A stretch of 64,000 bases of DNA from Lewinella sp. W8 (GTDB lineage: Bacteria > Bacteroidota > Bacteroidia > Chitinophagales > Saprospiraceae). The stretch spans positions 310,001 through 374,000 of the forward strand of contig NZ_SNAQ03000001.1 in assembly GCF_004375085.3 (NCBI RefSeq), given 5' to 3'. The translations under genes and the position numbers were made by a program. The notes under the pieces were generated by a model that did not search any database, was not told the DNA's origin, and saw nothing but the letters and a program-made list of their open reading frames with translations. Of the stretch, positions 7,615-18,134 are shown in pieces; position 1 is the first letter of the stretch, and each line of letters opens with the position of its first letter.

Positions 7615-9360
7615 TCAGGAATCGGTTTTCTTTCGGCCCGTTTTGAGTACGGGGAAGGTCAGCCCGTAGCCGATTTGTCCGCGCTGCTCACTGAAGTCGA
7701 AGCCGAGATTACTGTTGCGGTTGAGCCAGGAAAAGCCCAGCGTAAAACTGTGCAGCTTACTGACCTGCCAGCTGAAGTTGCCCCGCAGCGCATTGCTATA
7801 CCCGTCTTCCGTGCCGTCTACCCGGGTCAGATTAAAGGTATTGGTAAGGCTGAGTTGCGCCTTACGGTCCCCGATGCGTTGCCGCCACCCGAGGGTGGCG
7901 CCGTACCCGGTCGTCAGCCGGTCGGCCACGTCAATCTCCGAGTAATTGCCCCCCACCGTGATGGTGGTGCTCTCGTTACTCAACCGGTAGGCGTAGTTCA
8001 GCGAACCGAACAGGGTGCCGAGGTCGTCAAAGCCTTCACTGAGTGGATTGTCGTTGCTGGTCTGTTGGTAGTTGACCGTAGCGGTCAGCGTCCCGAGGGG
8101 GCGCCCCTTACCTCCCTTGCCGGAGGTGGACCAGCTGGCACCGATGTTTTCCGTGGTACTGGCGATGCGCAGGGTGTCGTTCAGGACCACCACCGCAGAG
8201 GGGCGATTGTCCTGGTTGAAGTTGGAGTAATTCACGGATAAATTCCACCGGCCCTTACCGCGCAGGTTGGCGTTGGCCGAGCCGATGATCCGGCGGTTGG
8301 TTTCCGCCCGTTGATCGTACAGGTTGTTGCGCTGTACGCCCAGGCTGGTCTGCACCCGCAGACGGTTTTTGAGCAGCCCGAAGCCCAGGCTCCCCCGGAC
8401 GTTCTCCCAGTCGCCGTTCAGGAAGTAGGTGCCCATGCTTTCGTAGCCGGGGTCAATCCGTTCGTAGTCAAGGCCCAGGTTGAAGGCGTTGGTCCGGAAA
8501 TTACCGCCCGCCTTGACCGCCAGGCCGGCCTGGGTGGAAAACTTTGGGGTGAACAACAGGTCGAGAATCTGTGCTCCGCGGTAATCCTCCACCGGAAATT
8601 CCTCCGAATTGAGGTTGCGGTTAAAGCCACTGGCGGCCGCTTCGGCGTAGAGGTTGAAACGGTCTCCGATGGCTTGTTTCCACTCGAAGCCCACCACCAG
8701 GTTTTCGGCCGGGTCGGGGATGTCCAGCATCGGGTCCAGCGTGACATTAAGGTCGCGGTCTTCTCCGCGGAAGTAGATGAGGTCAAAGTGGCTGGCGGCC
8801 GTTCCCCAGCCGATTCGTCCACCCCAGGCGTAGCGATTGTAAAGCGGCTGACCGAAGAACAGGTCAATGTCATTCTCTACCTCCTGCCGGCCCTGCCGGA
8901 GCCGCCCGTACATGGCCGCTACCCGCAGCTTACCCGGATTGAGCTCAATGCCGCCCCCGAGAAAAGTATGATTGTTGAGGGTGAATCGACTGAACTGCAT
9001 ATTGCGGTAGCCCGCGTGCACGGTCAACCATTTGTAGCGGGGACTAAGGCCAAACTGCCGGTAGACTGGGAAGGTGAGGTTGGGCCTTTGCCGCCCGATG
9101 GCAAAGCTGAAGGGGATGTTGAACTCCTCATAAATCTGCAGGTTCATTCGGCCGCTGGCCGTGAATTGAAAGGGAGCGGCTCGCTCTCCCAGTCCGGTGA
9201 CCTGGTAAAATTGGGTGCCGATCCGCAGCCCTCCGGTGAGCTGCAGGGGCGTGGCTTTACCGATACGGTCGACGTCCTGGGCCAGGACAAAGCCGGGTAA
9301 GCCCAGCAGCAGGAAGATCAGGCCCGCCCCGGAAAATAATTTTCTGAATATGGAGGTCAT
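7615..9360 (-). CDS. Outer-membrane beta-barrel protein, third gene of the giant-protein operon
   Basis: The product has 581 residues, a signal peptide (LIFLLLGLPGFVLAQ), then alternating hydrophobic/polar strands rich in aromatic residues and asparagine throughout, for example FNLGLDYERIDPGYESMGTY and GRWNLSVNYSNFNQ. This pattern is that of an outer-membrane barrel of perhaps 20 or more strands. It does not end in the classic C-terminal Phe, and I do not recognise a TonB-plug domain, a POTRA domain or a PorP signature. The gene begins 5 bp after the fibronectin-III gene, and the pair follows the giant secreted protein, so the three are almost certainly one transcript. A role as an anchor or export pore for the two upstream proteins is inference. 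Confidence 0.75.
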   Translation of the reverse strand: MTSIFRKLFSGAGLIFLLLGLPGFVLAQDVDRIGKATPLQLTGGLRIGTQFYQVTGLGERAAPFQFTASGRMNLQIYEEFNIPFSFAIGRQRPNLTFPVYRQFGLSPRYKWLTVHAGYRNMQFSRFTLNNHTFLGGGIELNPGKLRVAAMYGRLRQGRQEVENDIDLFFGQPLYNRYAWGGRIGWGTAASHFDLIYFRGEDRDLNVTLDPMLDIPDPAENLVVGFEWKQAIGDRFNLYAEAAASGFNRNLNSEEFPVEDYRGAQILDLLFTPKFSTQAGLAVKAGGNFRTNAFNLGLDYERIDPGYESMGTYFLNGDWENVRGSLGFGLLKNRLRVQTSLGVQRNNLYDQRAETNRRIIGSANANLRGKGRWNLSVNYSNFNQDNRPSAVVVLNDTLRIASTTENIGASWSTSGKGGKGRPLGTLTATVNYQQTSNDNPLSEGFDDLGTLFGSLNYAYRLSNESTTITVGGNYSEIDVADRLTTGYGATLGWRQRIGDRKAQLSLTNTFNLTRVDGTEDGYSNALRGNFSWQVSKLHSFTLGFSWLNRNSNLGFDFSEQRGQIGYGLTFPVLKTGRKKTDS

Positions 9361-9365
9361 GGTGC

Positions 9366-11453
9366 TTATTTTTTGGGGCCACTGATTACCTCGCTGAGCG
9401 GGGATCTGCTGCCATCGGGATAAATGATTTGCAGCGCGAAGCGGTGGTTAGCCGCCTGGGGCACCCGCCAACGCTGGGTGTCCGCCGCCAGCCGACGCAG
9501 AGGCCTTAACTGGGCATCCTCCGGGGCAACGTACACCTGGAAACCCGAGGCATCGCCATCAGGTACTGACCAACTCAGCTCCCAACGGTCTTCCCCCGGC
9601 ACCTGCGTGAGCGCCAAATCCGTAACGCCTTGCTGCTGGCTGGCGGTCCCGGACTGAAGCGACAGGGGCTGCGAGTCCGCAAAGAGACGGACTTCATCCA
9701 GCGCCCGAACCCGGTAGGTGTAGCCGGTACGGGCCACGACGGTGGTATCGACAAAAATGGAATCCTGGGGCCCCAAAGAGCGAACGGGTTGCCATGCTCC
9801 TTCCGGGGTCTGCCGCCAGACCTCATGTCGATCGACGTCTACGCTCGTGCTCGGACGAAAGCGCAACTCCACGGCATTCCCGCGGCCGGAGTAGCCGGTG
9901 ATCACCGGGGCCGAAGGGGCGATCTTGTCGGGGCGCTCCAGCTCCAGAATTTCCGAATAGGCCGAGGGGTTATAGTTGTTGTCAAGCGCCACCACCTGGT
10001 AGTAGACCTTTTCGTTCAGGATGTCGAGGCGGGTGGAGTCAAAGAAGTAATTCTGGTGAAGGATGTCGTGGGTGACTTGCAGAAATTCCCGCTTTTTGGC
10101 GTGACTGACGTACACGCGATAACCGTGCAAATCCGGTTCGGTGCCGGGTTCCCACATTAGGAACACGTTGCCCATGGTGTCAATTCGGCCCGTTAATCCC
10201 ACGGGCTTTGCGGGCGGCTCCTCGTCGTACCAAAGCGCCATGGCGGGGGTGCTCATGCTGTAGTTGCCCGCTTCATCGTAGGTGTACACGGCGTAGTAAT
10301 TGGCCCGGTAAGGAATGGGATCTTCGTCGATGAACTCGGTGGTGAGGGGACCCAGAATCTGGTCGTGTACCGGGGTGAAGGGGCCCTTATAATCCTGCCC
10401 ACGGACAACTACGTAGCCGCGGACGTCGGGAGGGGTGGCCTCGGGAAAGGTCCACCGCAGGCGGAAGGTGCCGTCTTTCAGGTCCTCGGCCCGCAGTTCA
10501 CTCAGGGAGGGTGGGGGCGTCTTGTCGATCCCCTGTCCCCGTACCGCTTCGGAGGGCGGTGCTTCCTCGGCAAAGGAATTAATCCCGACCAGGCGGTAGT
10601 GCTTCGGTTGGTAATTTTCTTCCACCTTCACTTCGTAGCGGAAAGCATCTTCTCCGTCCTGGGGTTGGGTCTTGAAGATGGGGTAGGTATTCACGCGCCG
10701 GAAAGCATTGCCGTCGTCGCTCACCTCCAGGTGGTAGGCAATGTAGCGCTTCCGGTTCGGGTCGAGGGGCCAGGAAAGCATCAGCTTCTGCTCGCCCTCT
10801 TCTACTTCCAGCCCGAACACCGGGCCGAAGGGAAAACGATCATTGGGGCGAACCCGGATGGGCGCACTGACGAACCGACTCTCGGTAGCGTCTGTCGCGG
10901 GCAGGGTTCGTACGCGGTATTCATAGGGTACGCCCCGCTTAAGTCCAGTGTCCGTCCAGCGCCAGCCCAGGGCCTTTGCGGCTTCGGCGGACAGGTCGGC
11001 GTTGACCAGGGCGAGGAACATCCGCTGTTCGTGTTCGTCCATTTTTTGTCGCACCTCTCCCATCGGACCGGCGGGCGGCGTCGCGGGGTATTCGGCATCG
11101 CCGTGCAGGGCTTCGGCCACCGCGATGATGTGGGGGTCATCCGTGTCGGTGAAGGCCGTGAAGTCTTCCACGGAGTAGGCGATCAGGCGGTCTCCGTGCA
11201 CGGGCTGCCAGTCTTCGCTGCCGGCAATCCGGCGCTCCAGCATAACGCCAAAGCGTTGCATTTCCAGCCAGACCGAATAGTTGCTGGGGGCCCAGCGCAG
11301 GGTGATCGAATCGCCGTGCGGGCGGGCCAGGAGGTGGAGGTCATCGGGGGGAGTCGTATTGGCATCATTTTGCGCAAGCGCAGGTGCCAGGCTCAGCAGT
11401 ATGGCAAACCAAACGGTGATGCTCCGCTGCAGGATTTGAAGTTGTGGATACAT
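9366..11453 (-). CDS. Secreted fibronectin type III repeat protein
   Basis: The product has 695 residues with a signal peptide (TVWFAILLSLAPALAQ). A first region of about 190 residues includes SITLRWAPSNYSVWLEMQRF. About five fibronectin-III-like units follow, each with the W...P/D...GY.VY pattern: around residues 215, 310 (FRLRWTFPEATPPDVRGYVV), 415 (VFLMWEPGTEPDLHGYRVYV), 510 (VELRFRPSTSVDVDRHEVW) and 605 (ELSWSVPDGDASGFQVYV). Such domains bind proteins or glycans outside the cell. No type IX C-terminal sorting domain is apparent. It sits 48 bp after the giant gene and 5 bp before the beta-barrel gene, which argues that the three products work together at the cell surface. Confidence 0.85.
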   Translation of the reverse strand: MYPQLQILQRSITVWFAILLSLAPALAQNDANTTPPDDLHLLARPHGDSITLRWAPSNYSVWLEMQRFGVMLERRIAGSEDWQPVHGDRLIAYSVEDFTAFTDTDDPHIIAVAEALHGDAEYPATPPAGPMGEVRQKMDEHEQRMFLALVNADLSAEAAKALGWRWTDTGLKRGVPYEYRVRTLPATDATESRFVSAPIRVRPNDRFPFGPVFGLEVEEGEQKLMLSWPLDPNRKRYIAYHLEVSDDGNAFRRVNTYPIFKTQPQDGEDAFRYEVKVEENYQPKHYRLVGINSFAEEAPPSEAVRGQGIDKTPPPSLSELRAEDLKDGTFRLRWTFPEATPPDVRGYVVVRGQDYKGPFTPVHDQILGPLTTEFIDEDPIPYRANYYAVYTYDEAGNYSMSTPAMALWYDEEPPAKPVGLTGRIDTMGNVFLMWEPGTEPDLHGYRVYVSHAKKREFLQVTHDILHQNYFFDSTRLDILNEKVYYQVVALDNNYNPSAYSEILELERPDKIAPSAPVITGYSGRGNAVELRFRPSTSVDVDRHEVWRQTPEGAWQPVRSLGPQDSIFVDTTVVARTGYTYRVRALDEVRLFADSQPLSLQSGTASQQQGVTDLALTQVPGEDRWELSWSVPDGDASGFQVYVAPEDAQLRPLRRLAADTQRWRVPQAANHRFALQIIYPDGSRSPLSEVISGPKK

Positions 11454-11501
11454 GATGAATATATTTTCACGCTGTTCCTTTCCCGTACGGGAATCGGAGC
11501 A

Positions 11502-14500
11502 TCATTCGTTATTGAGGGATTTGACCTGGTAGCTGAAGTTCTTACCGCCGAGGCGGAAGAAGCCTTCCTGCTCCGGACGGGCGGGATAGGGGAAGTAGCT
11601 GTGGATAACGGTCGATTTGAAGTAGGCCCGTATCTGCTTGTAGTACTGCAGATAGAAATCGTAGCCGGGATCAAAGGGATTGTAGTCCGGTTGGTTGGGC
11701 ATGGGCCCCAGGTCGTCACTACAATCGACGTCATGATTGTAATGCGGACTGTTGAAGGCCTCAAAAGTCTCACTTAGGATGGCCAGTTCCAGGACCCCCT
11801 CGTCGACCAGGCGACGGAAGAGTACGTAATCCTGGTAGGTCATCCATTCAGTGAAGTCCACCAGTGGGATGAAGGAGGGGTTTCCGGTGAGGACCGTGGT
11901 TCCGCCCACGGCGGGTGATCCGCCGCCGCTGTTGGGCGGTTGGATACCGCCGTTACCCATCAGGTTGAAGTTCGGCACGACGTCAAGTATGCCGGGCGAC
12001 GGTGGGTCAAAGCCTACCCAGAGTTCATTGATTTGGCCCGGTCCCGGTGGGTCCGGTGGCTCGGGCGGCTGGGCGGCATTGATCACCGCATTGGTTAGGT
12101 AGGTATTGTTCTTCTGGACACTTACGCCCCCGAGGTCGTTGGGTAAACTCCCGGTAGGATGCTGGAGGAACTCAATGGTCGGTAACTCAAACTGATACGC
12201 ATAACTGCCGTTGGGTGGCGGCAACTCCCGGTTTTTGCGGGTGCCAAACGGGGCGACGTCCTCGTAGCGGTCGGGGTCTTCGAGGAGATCAAAATCTGGA
12301 GCCGGCATTTGGTAGCCAAACCAGGCGTAGGGGTTGGGGTTGCCGGACTGCAGTGGAGCGTTGGGCTTGGGCAGCCCTCCGTCGATGTGGTTCAGCTCAT
12401 CGTCGGGGTCGTAGAAGGTTTCCATACACCAGCTGTTGTCGCTGTTGCCGAAGGGGGGGCGGAACAATCCGTTATCTCCTTCGGACATGAAGGTCTGGCT
12501 GCGCCAGTCCTCCCGCCCCTCGAAGGTGACGAAGGGAGTGTACTTGACCAGTTTAAAGGCATTGTGGTTTTCGCCGTCACTGACGTGATAGTTCCATTGC
12601 CAGTACTGGCTCTCAAAGCGATCGAAACCTTCGTCAGATTCCAGGAAGAGATAAGGTGTCTTTACCTCCGTGCCGTCCGTGAACTGGTGTAGGTTATCAG
12701 TGTCGACCATGTGGGTTTGTGCGGGCGACTGATTGAGGTTTTTCACCTTCACCTGGTTCATTTTTGACGCCAGGTCGGTGAACATGGAGGTGCGGAAATA
12801 CAACTTCTGCTGCATCAGGGATTTGGAAACTTCCTCACCCACCAGACCGCGCTGCTCCAGACGGCGGGAGGCGTACTTAAGCCCGTCCATGTTTCCTCCA
12901 GGAGACTGAAAGTCATTGGGTCCGCCGAAGCCGGGGCCGTCGTCGGGTTCGTTGCTCAGGATCTGGCCATTGCCACCCTCGAAGGGAGGATCGACGCCGG
13001 GATCATTGTTGGCGTCCTGGAATTGGTTGGGCACGTTGACGTTCATTCCCTGATTGGCGTTATTCTGGAACATGGCCACTTGCATCATACCCGCGTTGGG
13101 CACGTTGTTCTGTTGCTGCTGGGGCATGGCCAGGATCTGGAGATTTCCTCCTCCACCGCCGCCGCCGGACTGCCCGTCAATACCCAGGTCCGCCATCACC
13201 ACGGAGGTGTTGTTGTCCGGGGTGCTGTTGGGGGGGTGGTAAATGCGGAGGACGTCCAGTTCGTAGACCGTCTTTGGCTTCAGGAAATTTTTGGGAATGG
13301 GGAAGCTCATTCCACCGCCACCGGCGGTACTCAGGTTGAAGGGATTGACGTCTTTAGCGGTTCCCGCGCTCAGGTCCTTGAAGCGCACCACGTAGGTGTA
13401 GTGCCCCTGGGTGGAGAGCCCGTCCTGGGCCGTCGGGGTAGTCCGGAACAGGCTGTTGGACTGCTCGTGCCAGAAGTTCAGGTAGCCGTTATTGCCGCCC
13501 TCATCTTCGAGGAAGTTGAGCTGTCGGTGGAAGGGCTTCGACCGGTCAATGCTGTTGGCCAGGATGTAATCCGGAGCGGCACCCGTTTGGAACGTGGCCG
13601 TGTAGGTTTGCACCTCGAAGTTCTCCGCCACGTCATCCGGGTCGTTGGAATTATATCGCTGTCCCCTTACCCGTAGGGTCAGTTCTACCTGAGAAAATTC
13701 GGGTAGCTGGTTGGGCAGGTCATACAGGCAGCTGTAGCCTTCGTCGTCGTACTGCGGTGACCCGGTGCCCCCGAGGTGGGTTTTCCAGTTGCCGCCCTGC
13801 TCCTTGGTCTTTACCGTCAGGCCGATGATCTCGTAACCGTAGTACCGGGTAAGGTACTCTCCGGGAGTGTCGGATTCCTCGTCGATGGGGAAGGCTCCGC
13901 GGGGGAAGTTGAAGGCCACCTGCGGGTGGGTGAAGATGGACTGCCCCGAGGCGCCATCGGTGGGGTCAAATTCCTCGACGATGGGAATGTCGTCAAAGAT
14001 GTTATTGCCATCCTGAGAACAGACGACTTTCTTGCCGTGCTCGAATTCGACCTTGGTGTCAAACTCGATCAGGCCGCCGAGCACCTCGCCGCGGAGCGCG
14101 GCTTTGCCGCGCAACCACACGGGTTTCGGCCCCGCAAAATCGATCGCCGCGGCGGCTTCGATCTCGGCAAAGGTGAACTTTCGTTTTTTGCCGAAAAGCT
14201 TTCCTTCCACGGCGCCTTCAATTCCCAGGTAGGCGTAGGCTTGCCCTTTACCGTACCACTGGTTAATGCCGAACTCGTTCATGTTACATTCCTGGCCTTC
14301 TTTGTTTTCCATCAGGACGTCGAGTCCCATCAGGTACTCCACGTCGAGGCGGAAGATGAGGGCCTTGAAACTAAGGTCGAAGTAATTGATCATCCCGAAG
14401 GCGAAGCCCTTGGTGGTGGTGAGCACCGGCAAGAGATTCTGGGAGGGGAGATTCTCCCCGTCTTCATTGAAGATGCTCTGAATCTGCAGCGGCTTGGGGG

Positions 14501-17500
14501 GCAGGCCCGCGGGCAGATCAGTACCCATCATAAAGTAGGAGTTGATGCCCGTCTTCACACTGGCTACGGCAAAGTCGAAGCCGGCCTCAAACTTTATCCG
14601 GTTGGGGTCGGTCAGGGGGTCCTGGTGGCCGGGGGTCCAGCGACCGAGGTAGAAGTGCCAGTCGTTCGGGGAGTAGAAAGCCTCCAGGGAAACGTCCAGT
14701 TCGAGGAAATTCAGGATGTTGGCCGAGAGGTCACCGCCGAAGGTGTATTCCTTTTCCTGGAAGTTCATGATCAGGTCGGCACCACCGCTGATGAGGGCAC
14801 CGCCGTCACGGTCGGCCATGTTCTGCATGACGTAGGCGTCGCCGCTCATGTACATGCTGTTGACGTTGAAGTTTGGCCCCAGGTCAATACCGAATTCCAG
14901 GTCCGCGTTCATGGCGGTGGATACGGGGTACAAGCCCAGGACGGCCCGGGCCATGAAGCCAAAATTACCCTGCACGGGTACGTAGGTTGCCCCACTTCCC
15001 GTCTCGCCGATTTCTCCACCGAGGTCGGGGTCATCCGGAACGTCATTGATCGTCATGACGGCATTTTCGGGGTACTGGCGTTGCATATTGGCGTAGAAAC
15101 CGCCACCGAGCCCGTAGAGCCCCAGTCCGGAAGGCCCGAGCGGGATACCGGGGAATTTGGTCAGGGCATCAATCATGAAGTAGCGATACTGGGGCATCTT
15201 ACCCACCATCAGGCGCATTTCCAGCCCCACGTCAATGGGTACGATGCCGATATCGATGGCGCCATCAAACCCATCTCCGTACGTTTCGTGGTCGTTGAAG
15301 AAAATGATGGAACCCTCTAGTTCAATGACGCCCATGTCGGCGTCGATGGAAATTTCGTCCAGTTGTGTCCGGTCGTAAGTGAAGCGTTTCTGGCCGGCAT
15401 CCCAGTCGCCAATGATGGAAAAGGCCGTGGCCCCCTCAAATCCGTTGGCCATTTCGGTCAGCTTGAGCCCGAGGTCAAACTGGATGCCAACTTCTTCCCC
15501 TTCCAGGTCAATGTTGATTTCGTTGAGCTGGAGCGGGAAGTCCGCCATGCCACCCTGACCAACGTTCTCGAGGTCCAGTCCGAACTGCCCGCTGAGTTGC
15601 GGGGTGCCGTTCCCTCCGGTAATGGTGAAGTTCTGGAACTCAATACCGGGAATGTTGAAGCTGCCCACGGCTGAGTTGGCCTGGTTGTCGCCCTTGGTCC
15701 AGCCGATGGTGAGTTCCCCGTTAAGGACGGCCTCCGGCAGGTAGGTGTTCCCCTGCTTAGTGACCCCTACGGAAGAGTTGCCCGCCAGGCTGATTTCGGC
15801 GACCCACATATCTACGTCCAGGGCCTCGCCGAGTTCCACGGCGAAGCTGAAGTTACCGCCGTTGCCGATGGGCGCCGTGAAGTCGAGGAGGGTTTCGCTG
15901 ATGGGGAGTCGGATTTGGCCGCCGAAGCTGGCGCTCTCCACGCTGCTGGCCCGAACGTCGAGCCCCAGGTGATCAATGGCCAGCGGCCAGCCGCCGACCT
16001 CGCCTTCGTTAATGCTCAGCAGGTTGCCGTTGGCGTCGACGTCCATCCAGAGCCCCTGGCCGTCCAGAATGATGTCTTCGATGTTGACTTCGGCGTCGAG
16101 CCCTTCGGGGAAGGAAAATTCCAGTCCGGGGATGTAGACCCCCTGCCAGAGATTTTCGTTGCCGGCCAGTGGGTGACTGCCCGGTAGGTCAAAGTTCGGC
16201 GGACCGGAAATGGCGGAGTGGTCGTAGACGATGTTTCCTCCCATCAGGGTCAGCTCGAAGTCGTTCAGGCCGGGAACCTGCCAGCTGTCCTGATTGAGGG
16301 TGACGCTGGCCGTCCAGTCCTGATAATCGTTGACGGAGGCCGTGAAACTGGCCACCAGCGGCTGTCCGTCGGTGGCCACAATATTTTGCGCAAAGGAGAG
16401 CTCGGCATCTACGTTCAGCGCCCCAATCCCGTTTTCGCTCCAGCTGACGCTGGTGTGGCCCTCGCCACCGATAAAGGTCAGGTCCACTCCCGGCGAGAGG
16501 GAAAAGGTGGGGTTGTTGCCGAGAATGAGGTCCGCGTCCTGTCCCAGGCCGCCCTGGGTAAGACACATCCCCTTGCCGAGCAGGATCAGACGACGACTGC
16601 CCTGGGCTTCTGGGAGCTCCACCCGGACGTAGGCCGAAAGGGTGGCGCCCTCGGGCCGAAACTCCATGCCGGTCAGGATCAAATCCATGCCCTGGCCAGC
16701 AATGCCGGCCGGCAGATTGATCGCGGGATTGATGCCCGGGGCATCGGGGTCGAGCCAGTTGCCCTGGTTGTCTACGTAGTCGGCCAGTTGCAGTGCTACG
16801 TTTTCGGGAAGGTCTTCGGGGGTGACGTTGCCTTCCGTCAGGTCCTGTAGCAACACCAACGGCACGTTGCCACTGCCGTCGGTCGTCCGAATGACGTCAT
16901 TCTGGCCGTAGACCTGCAGTTCGGTATTGACGTCAAGACCCGTGAAAGACACGTTGACGTAAGTGTTCAGGGCCGGAATGAGCATCCGCCCGGAGCCGGC
17001 AATGGGACTGATGCCGCCGCCGGTCAGCAGTTCCATCGTGAAGTCCCCGACGGTAATTTCCGCTCCGGGACTGATGGTGCTGGGGTAGGGGTTCGTGGTG
17101 GGCGCTGGTCCCGCGGGCGGGCAGGCGAACTGCTGCAGCGTTTGCTGGGGTTGGTTATTATCCTGGAAGTCGTTGGGCCCATCCTGGTTCACTCCGGGGT
17201 TGGGGTTGTCATTTTCCGGTGCCACAACCACGCCCGGCCCGGGTTCCACCCCACCATCATTGAAGGGGTGGTAGAGGAAGGTGTGGATCTGGCTGCGCCC
17301 ACCCTGGGCAAAGAGCAACCGGCCCTCGGGGTCGTAGGCCGTAACCTGCACGGCGTAATTGTGCCCCGCGATCAGGGGCGGGAGCGCCAGGTCGTAAGCT
17401 AGCGTATTGGCCAGGAGGTCATCCTGTTCAAAGTAGGGGCGAACGGCATCAAGGATAAAGGCGTCGTTGGGGTTGCTGAGTCCAAGGTCATCGAGGTCAA

Positions 17501-18134
17501 AAAGCTCGAAGCGGTACCGAGTTTGTCCGGGAAGGCCGGAAATGGACCAGAGAAAGTTCAGAAACTGAGGTTCCAGTGGTTCGATCTGTTCTCCGTTGTT
17601 CGGATAGATGATGAGCGGAGGTTCGTGCTGTTGGACAAAAAAGACGTCACAGCCGAAGTTGTTACTGAGCGGAACGTTGGTGGCGAAATCACGGGCTTCC
17701 ACACAGAGCGTATAGTTCCCTTCCGGAATCGTTTCGGACTCAAAAAGGCGATCGAAGCTGATCCCACTGAGCTGAACGTCCGCTTCGGTGGGGGTGCCAA
17801 AAATGGCCCGAAGGTCGCGGTAAGTGAGGTTGAGGCTTTCTCCGCCCCCGAGCACGATGGGGGACAGGGGTTGGAAGTCGGGGCGGAAATTGGCTTCGAT
17901 TCCGCGGTCAGAAGTGAGGTTGGGGACGAGTTTAATCTCCTGCGTTTGCCGGCTTACGTTGGTCAGAATCACGAGGATATCGGCCTCAAATTCGAGGTAG
18001 GCATCCCAGTAGATGGGGGGAGGATTGGGGACAACTACGTTTACCTGAATGGGCTGTGCGAATAGACTTAGTGGTAGCAAGGCAATAAAGAGCAATATAC
18101 CCCGAAGGGCATACCGAAAGGCTGGCGGGATCAT
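11502..18134 (-). CDS. Giant secreted protein with TANFOR-like N-terminal domain
   Basis: The product has 2210 residues, the largest in the window. A signal peptide (LLFIALLPLSLFAQP) marks the start at 18134; an ATG 14 codons upstream adds nothing. Residues 30-175 end in GNYTLCVEARDFATNVPLS, the pattern I associate with the Bacteroidetes TANFOR domain. A second domain (PPLIIYPNNGEQIEP..FLNFLWSISG) follows, then an acidic N/P/G-rich linker near 320-355. Residues about 360-1450 are a very long beta-rich region of repeated amphipathic strands. An Asn/Gly/Pro/Gln-rich linker lies near 1660-1760, before a C-terminal part rich in Tyr, Trp and Pro. No catalytic motif or type IX sorting tail is recognised. 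It is the first gene of the operon with the FN3 and beta-barrel genes. A surface-structural or adhesive role is inference. Confidence 0.85.
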   Translation of the reverse strand: MIPPAFRYALRGILLFIALLPLSLFAQPIQVNVVVPNPPPIYWDAYLEFEADILVILTNVSRQTQEIKLVPNLTSDRGIEANFRPDFQPLSPIVLGGGESLNLTYRDLRAIFGTPTEADVQLSGISFDRLFESETIPEGNYTLCVEARDFATNVPLSNNFGCDVFFVQQHEPPLIIYPNNGEQIEPLEPQFLNFLWSISGLPGQTRYRFELFDLDDLGLSNPNDAFILDAVRPYFEQDDLLANTLAYDLALPPLIAGHNYAVQVTAYDPEGRLLFAQGGRSQIHTFLYHPFNDGGVEPGPGVVVAPENDNPNPGVNQDGPNDFQDNNQPQQTLQQFACPPAGPAPTTNPYPSTISPGAEITVGDFTMELLTGGGISPIAGSGRMLIPALNTYVNVSFTGLDVNTELQVYGQNDVIRTTDGSGNVPLVLLQDLTEGNVTPEDLPENVALQLADYVDNQGNWLDPDAPGINPAINLPAGIAGQGMDLILTGMEFRPEGATLSAYVRVELPEAQGSRRLILLGKGMCLTQGGLGQDADLILGNNPTFSLSPGVDLTFIGGEGHTSVSWSENGIGALNVDAELSFAQNIVATDGQPLVASFTASVNDYQDWTASVTLNQDSWQVPGLNDFELTLMGGNIVYDHSAISGPPNFDLPGSHPLAGNENLWQGVYIPGLEFSFPEGLDAEVNIEDIILDGQGLWMDVDANGNLLSINEGEVGGWPLAIDHLGLDVRASSVESASFGGQIRLPISETLLDFTAPIGNGGNFSFAVELGEALDVDMWVAEISLAGNSSVGVTKQGNTYLPEAVLNGELTIGWTKGDNQANSAVGSFNIPGIEFQNFTITGGNGTPQLSGQFGLDLENVGQGGMADFPLQLNEINIDLEGEEVGIQFDLGLKLTEMANGFEGATAFSIIGDWDAGQKRFTYDRTQLDEISIDADMGVIELEGSIIFFNDHETYGDGFDGAIDIGIVPIDVGLEMRLMVGKMPQYRYFMIDALTKFPGIPLGPSGLGLYGLGGGFYANMQRQYPENAVMTINDVPDDPDLGGEIGETGSGATYVPVQGNFGFMARAVLGLYPVSTAMNADLEFGIDLGPNFNVNSMYMSGDAYVMQNMADRDGGALISGGADLIMNFQEKEYTFGGDLSANILNFLELDVSLEAFYSPNDWHFYLGRWTPGHQDPLTDPNRIKFEAGFDFAVASVKTGINSYFMMGTDLPAGLPPKPLQIQSIFNEDGENLPSQNLLPVLTTTKGFAFGMINYFDLSFKALIFRLDVEYLMGLDVLMENKEGQECNMNEFGINQWYGKGQAYAYLGIEGAVEGKLFGKKRKFTFAEIEAAAAIDFAGPKPVWLRGKAALRGEVLGGLIEFDTKVEFEHGKKVVCSQDGNNIFDDIPIVEEFDPTDGASGQSIFTHPQVAFNFPRGAFPIDEESDTPGEYLTRYYGYEIIGLTVKTKEQGGNWKTHLGGTGSPQYDDEGYSCLYDLPNQLPEFSQVELTLRVRGQRYNSNDPDDVAENFEVQTYTATFQTGAAPDYILANSIDRSKPFHRQLNFLEDEGGNNGYLNFWHEQSNSLFRTTPTAQDGLSTQGHYTYVVRFKDLSAGTAKDVNPFNLSTAGGGGMSFPIPKNFLKPKTVYELDVLRIYHPPNSTPDNNTSVVMADLGIDGQSGGGGGGGNLQILAMPQQQQNNVPNAGMMQVAMFQNNANQGMNVNVPNQFQDANNDPGVDPPFEGGNGQILSNEPDDGPGFGGPNDFQSPGGNMDGLKYASRRLEQRGLVGEEVSKSLMQQKLYFRTSMFTDLASKMNQVKVKNLNQSPAQTHMVDTDNLHQFTDGTEVKTPYLFLESDEGFDRFESQYWQWNYHVSDGENHNAFKLVKYTPFVTFEGREDWRSQTFMSEGDNGLFRPPFGNSDNSWCMETFYDPDDELNHIDGGLPKPNAPLQSGNPNPYAWFGYQMPAPDFDLLEDPDRYEDVAPFGTRKNRELPPPNGSYAYQFELPTIEFLQHPTGSLPNDLGGVSVQKNNTYLTNAVINAAQPPEPPDPPGPGQINELWVGFDPPSPGILDVVPNFNLMGNGGIQPPNSGGGSPAVGGTTVLTGNPSFIPLVDFTEWMTYQDYVLFRRLVDEGVLELAILSETFEAFNSPHYNHDVDCSDDLGPMPNQPDYNPFDPGYDFYLQYYKQIRAYFKSTVIHSYFPYPARPEQEGFFRLGGKNFSYQVKSLNNE

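Noticed and set aside
11502-18134. Type IX secretion tail on the giant and FN3 proteins
   Set aside because: The C-termini lack the usual conserved tail pattern, so this export route is not claimed.
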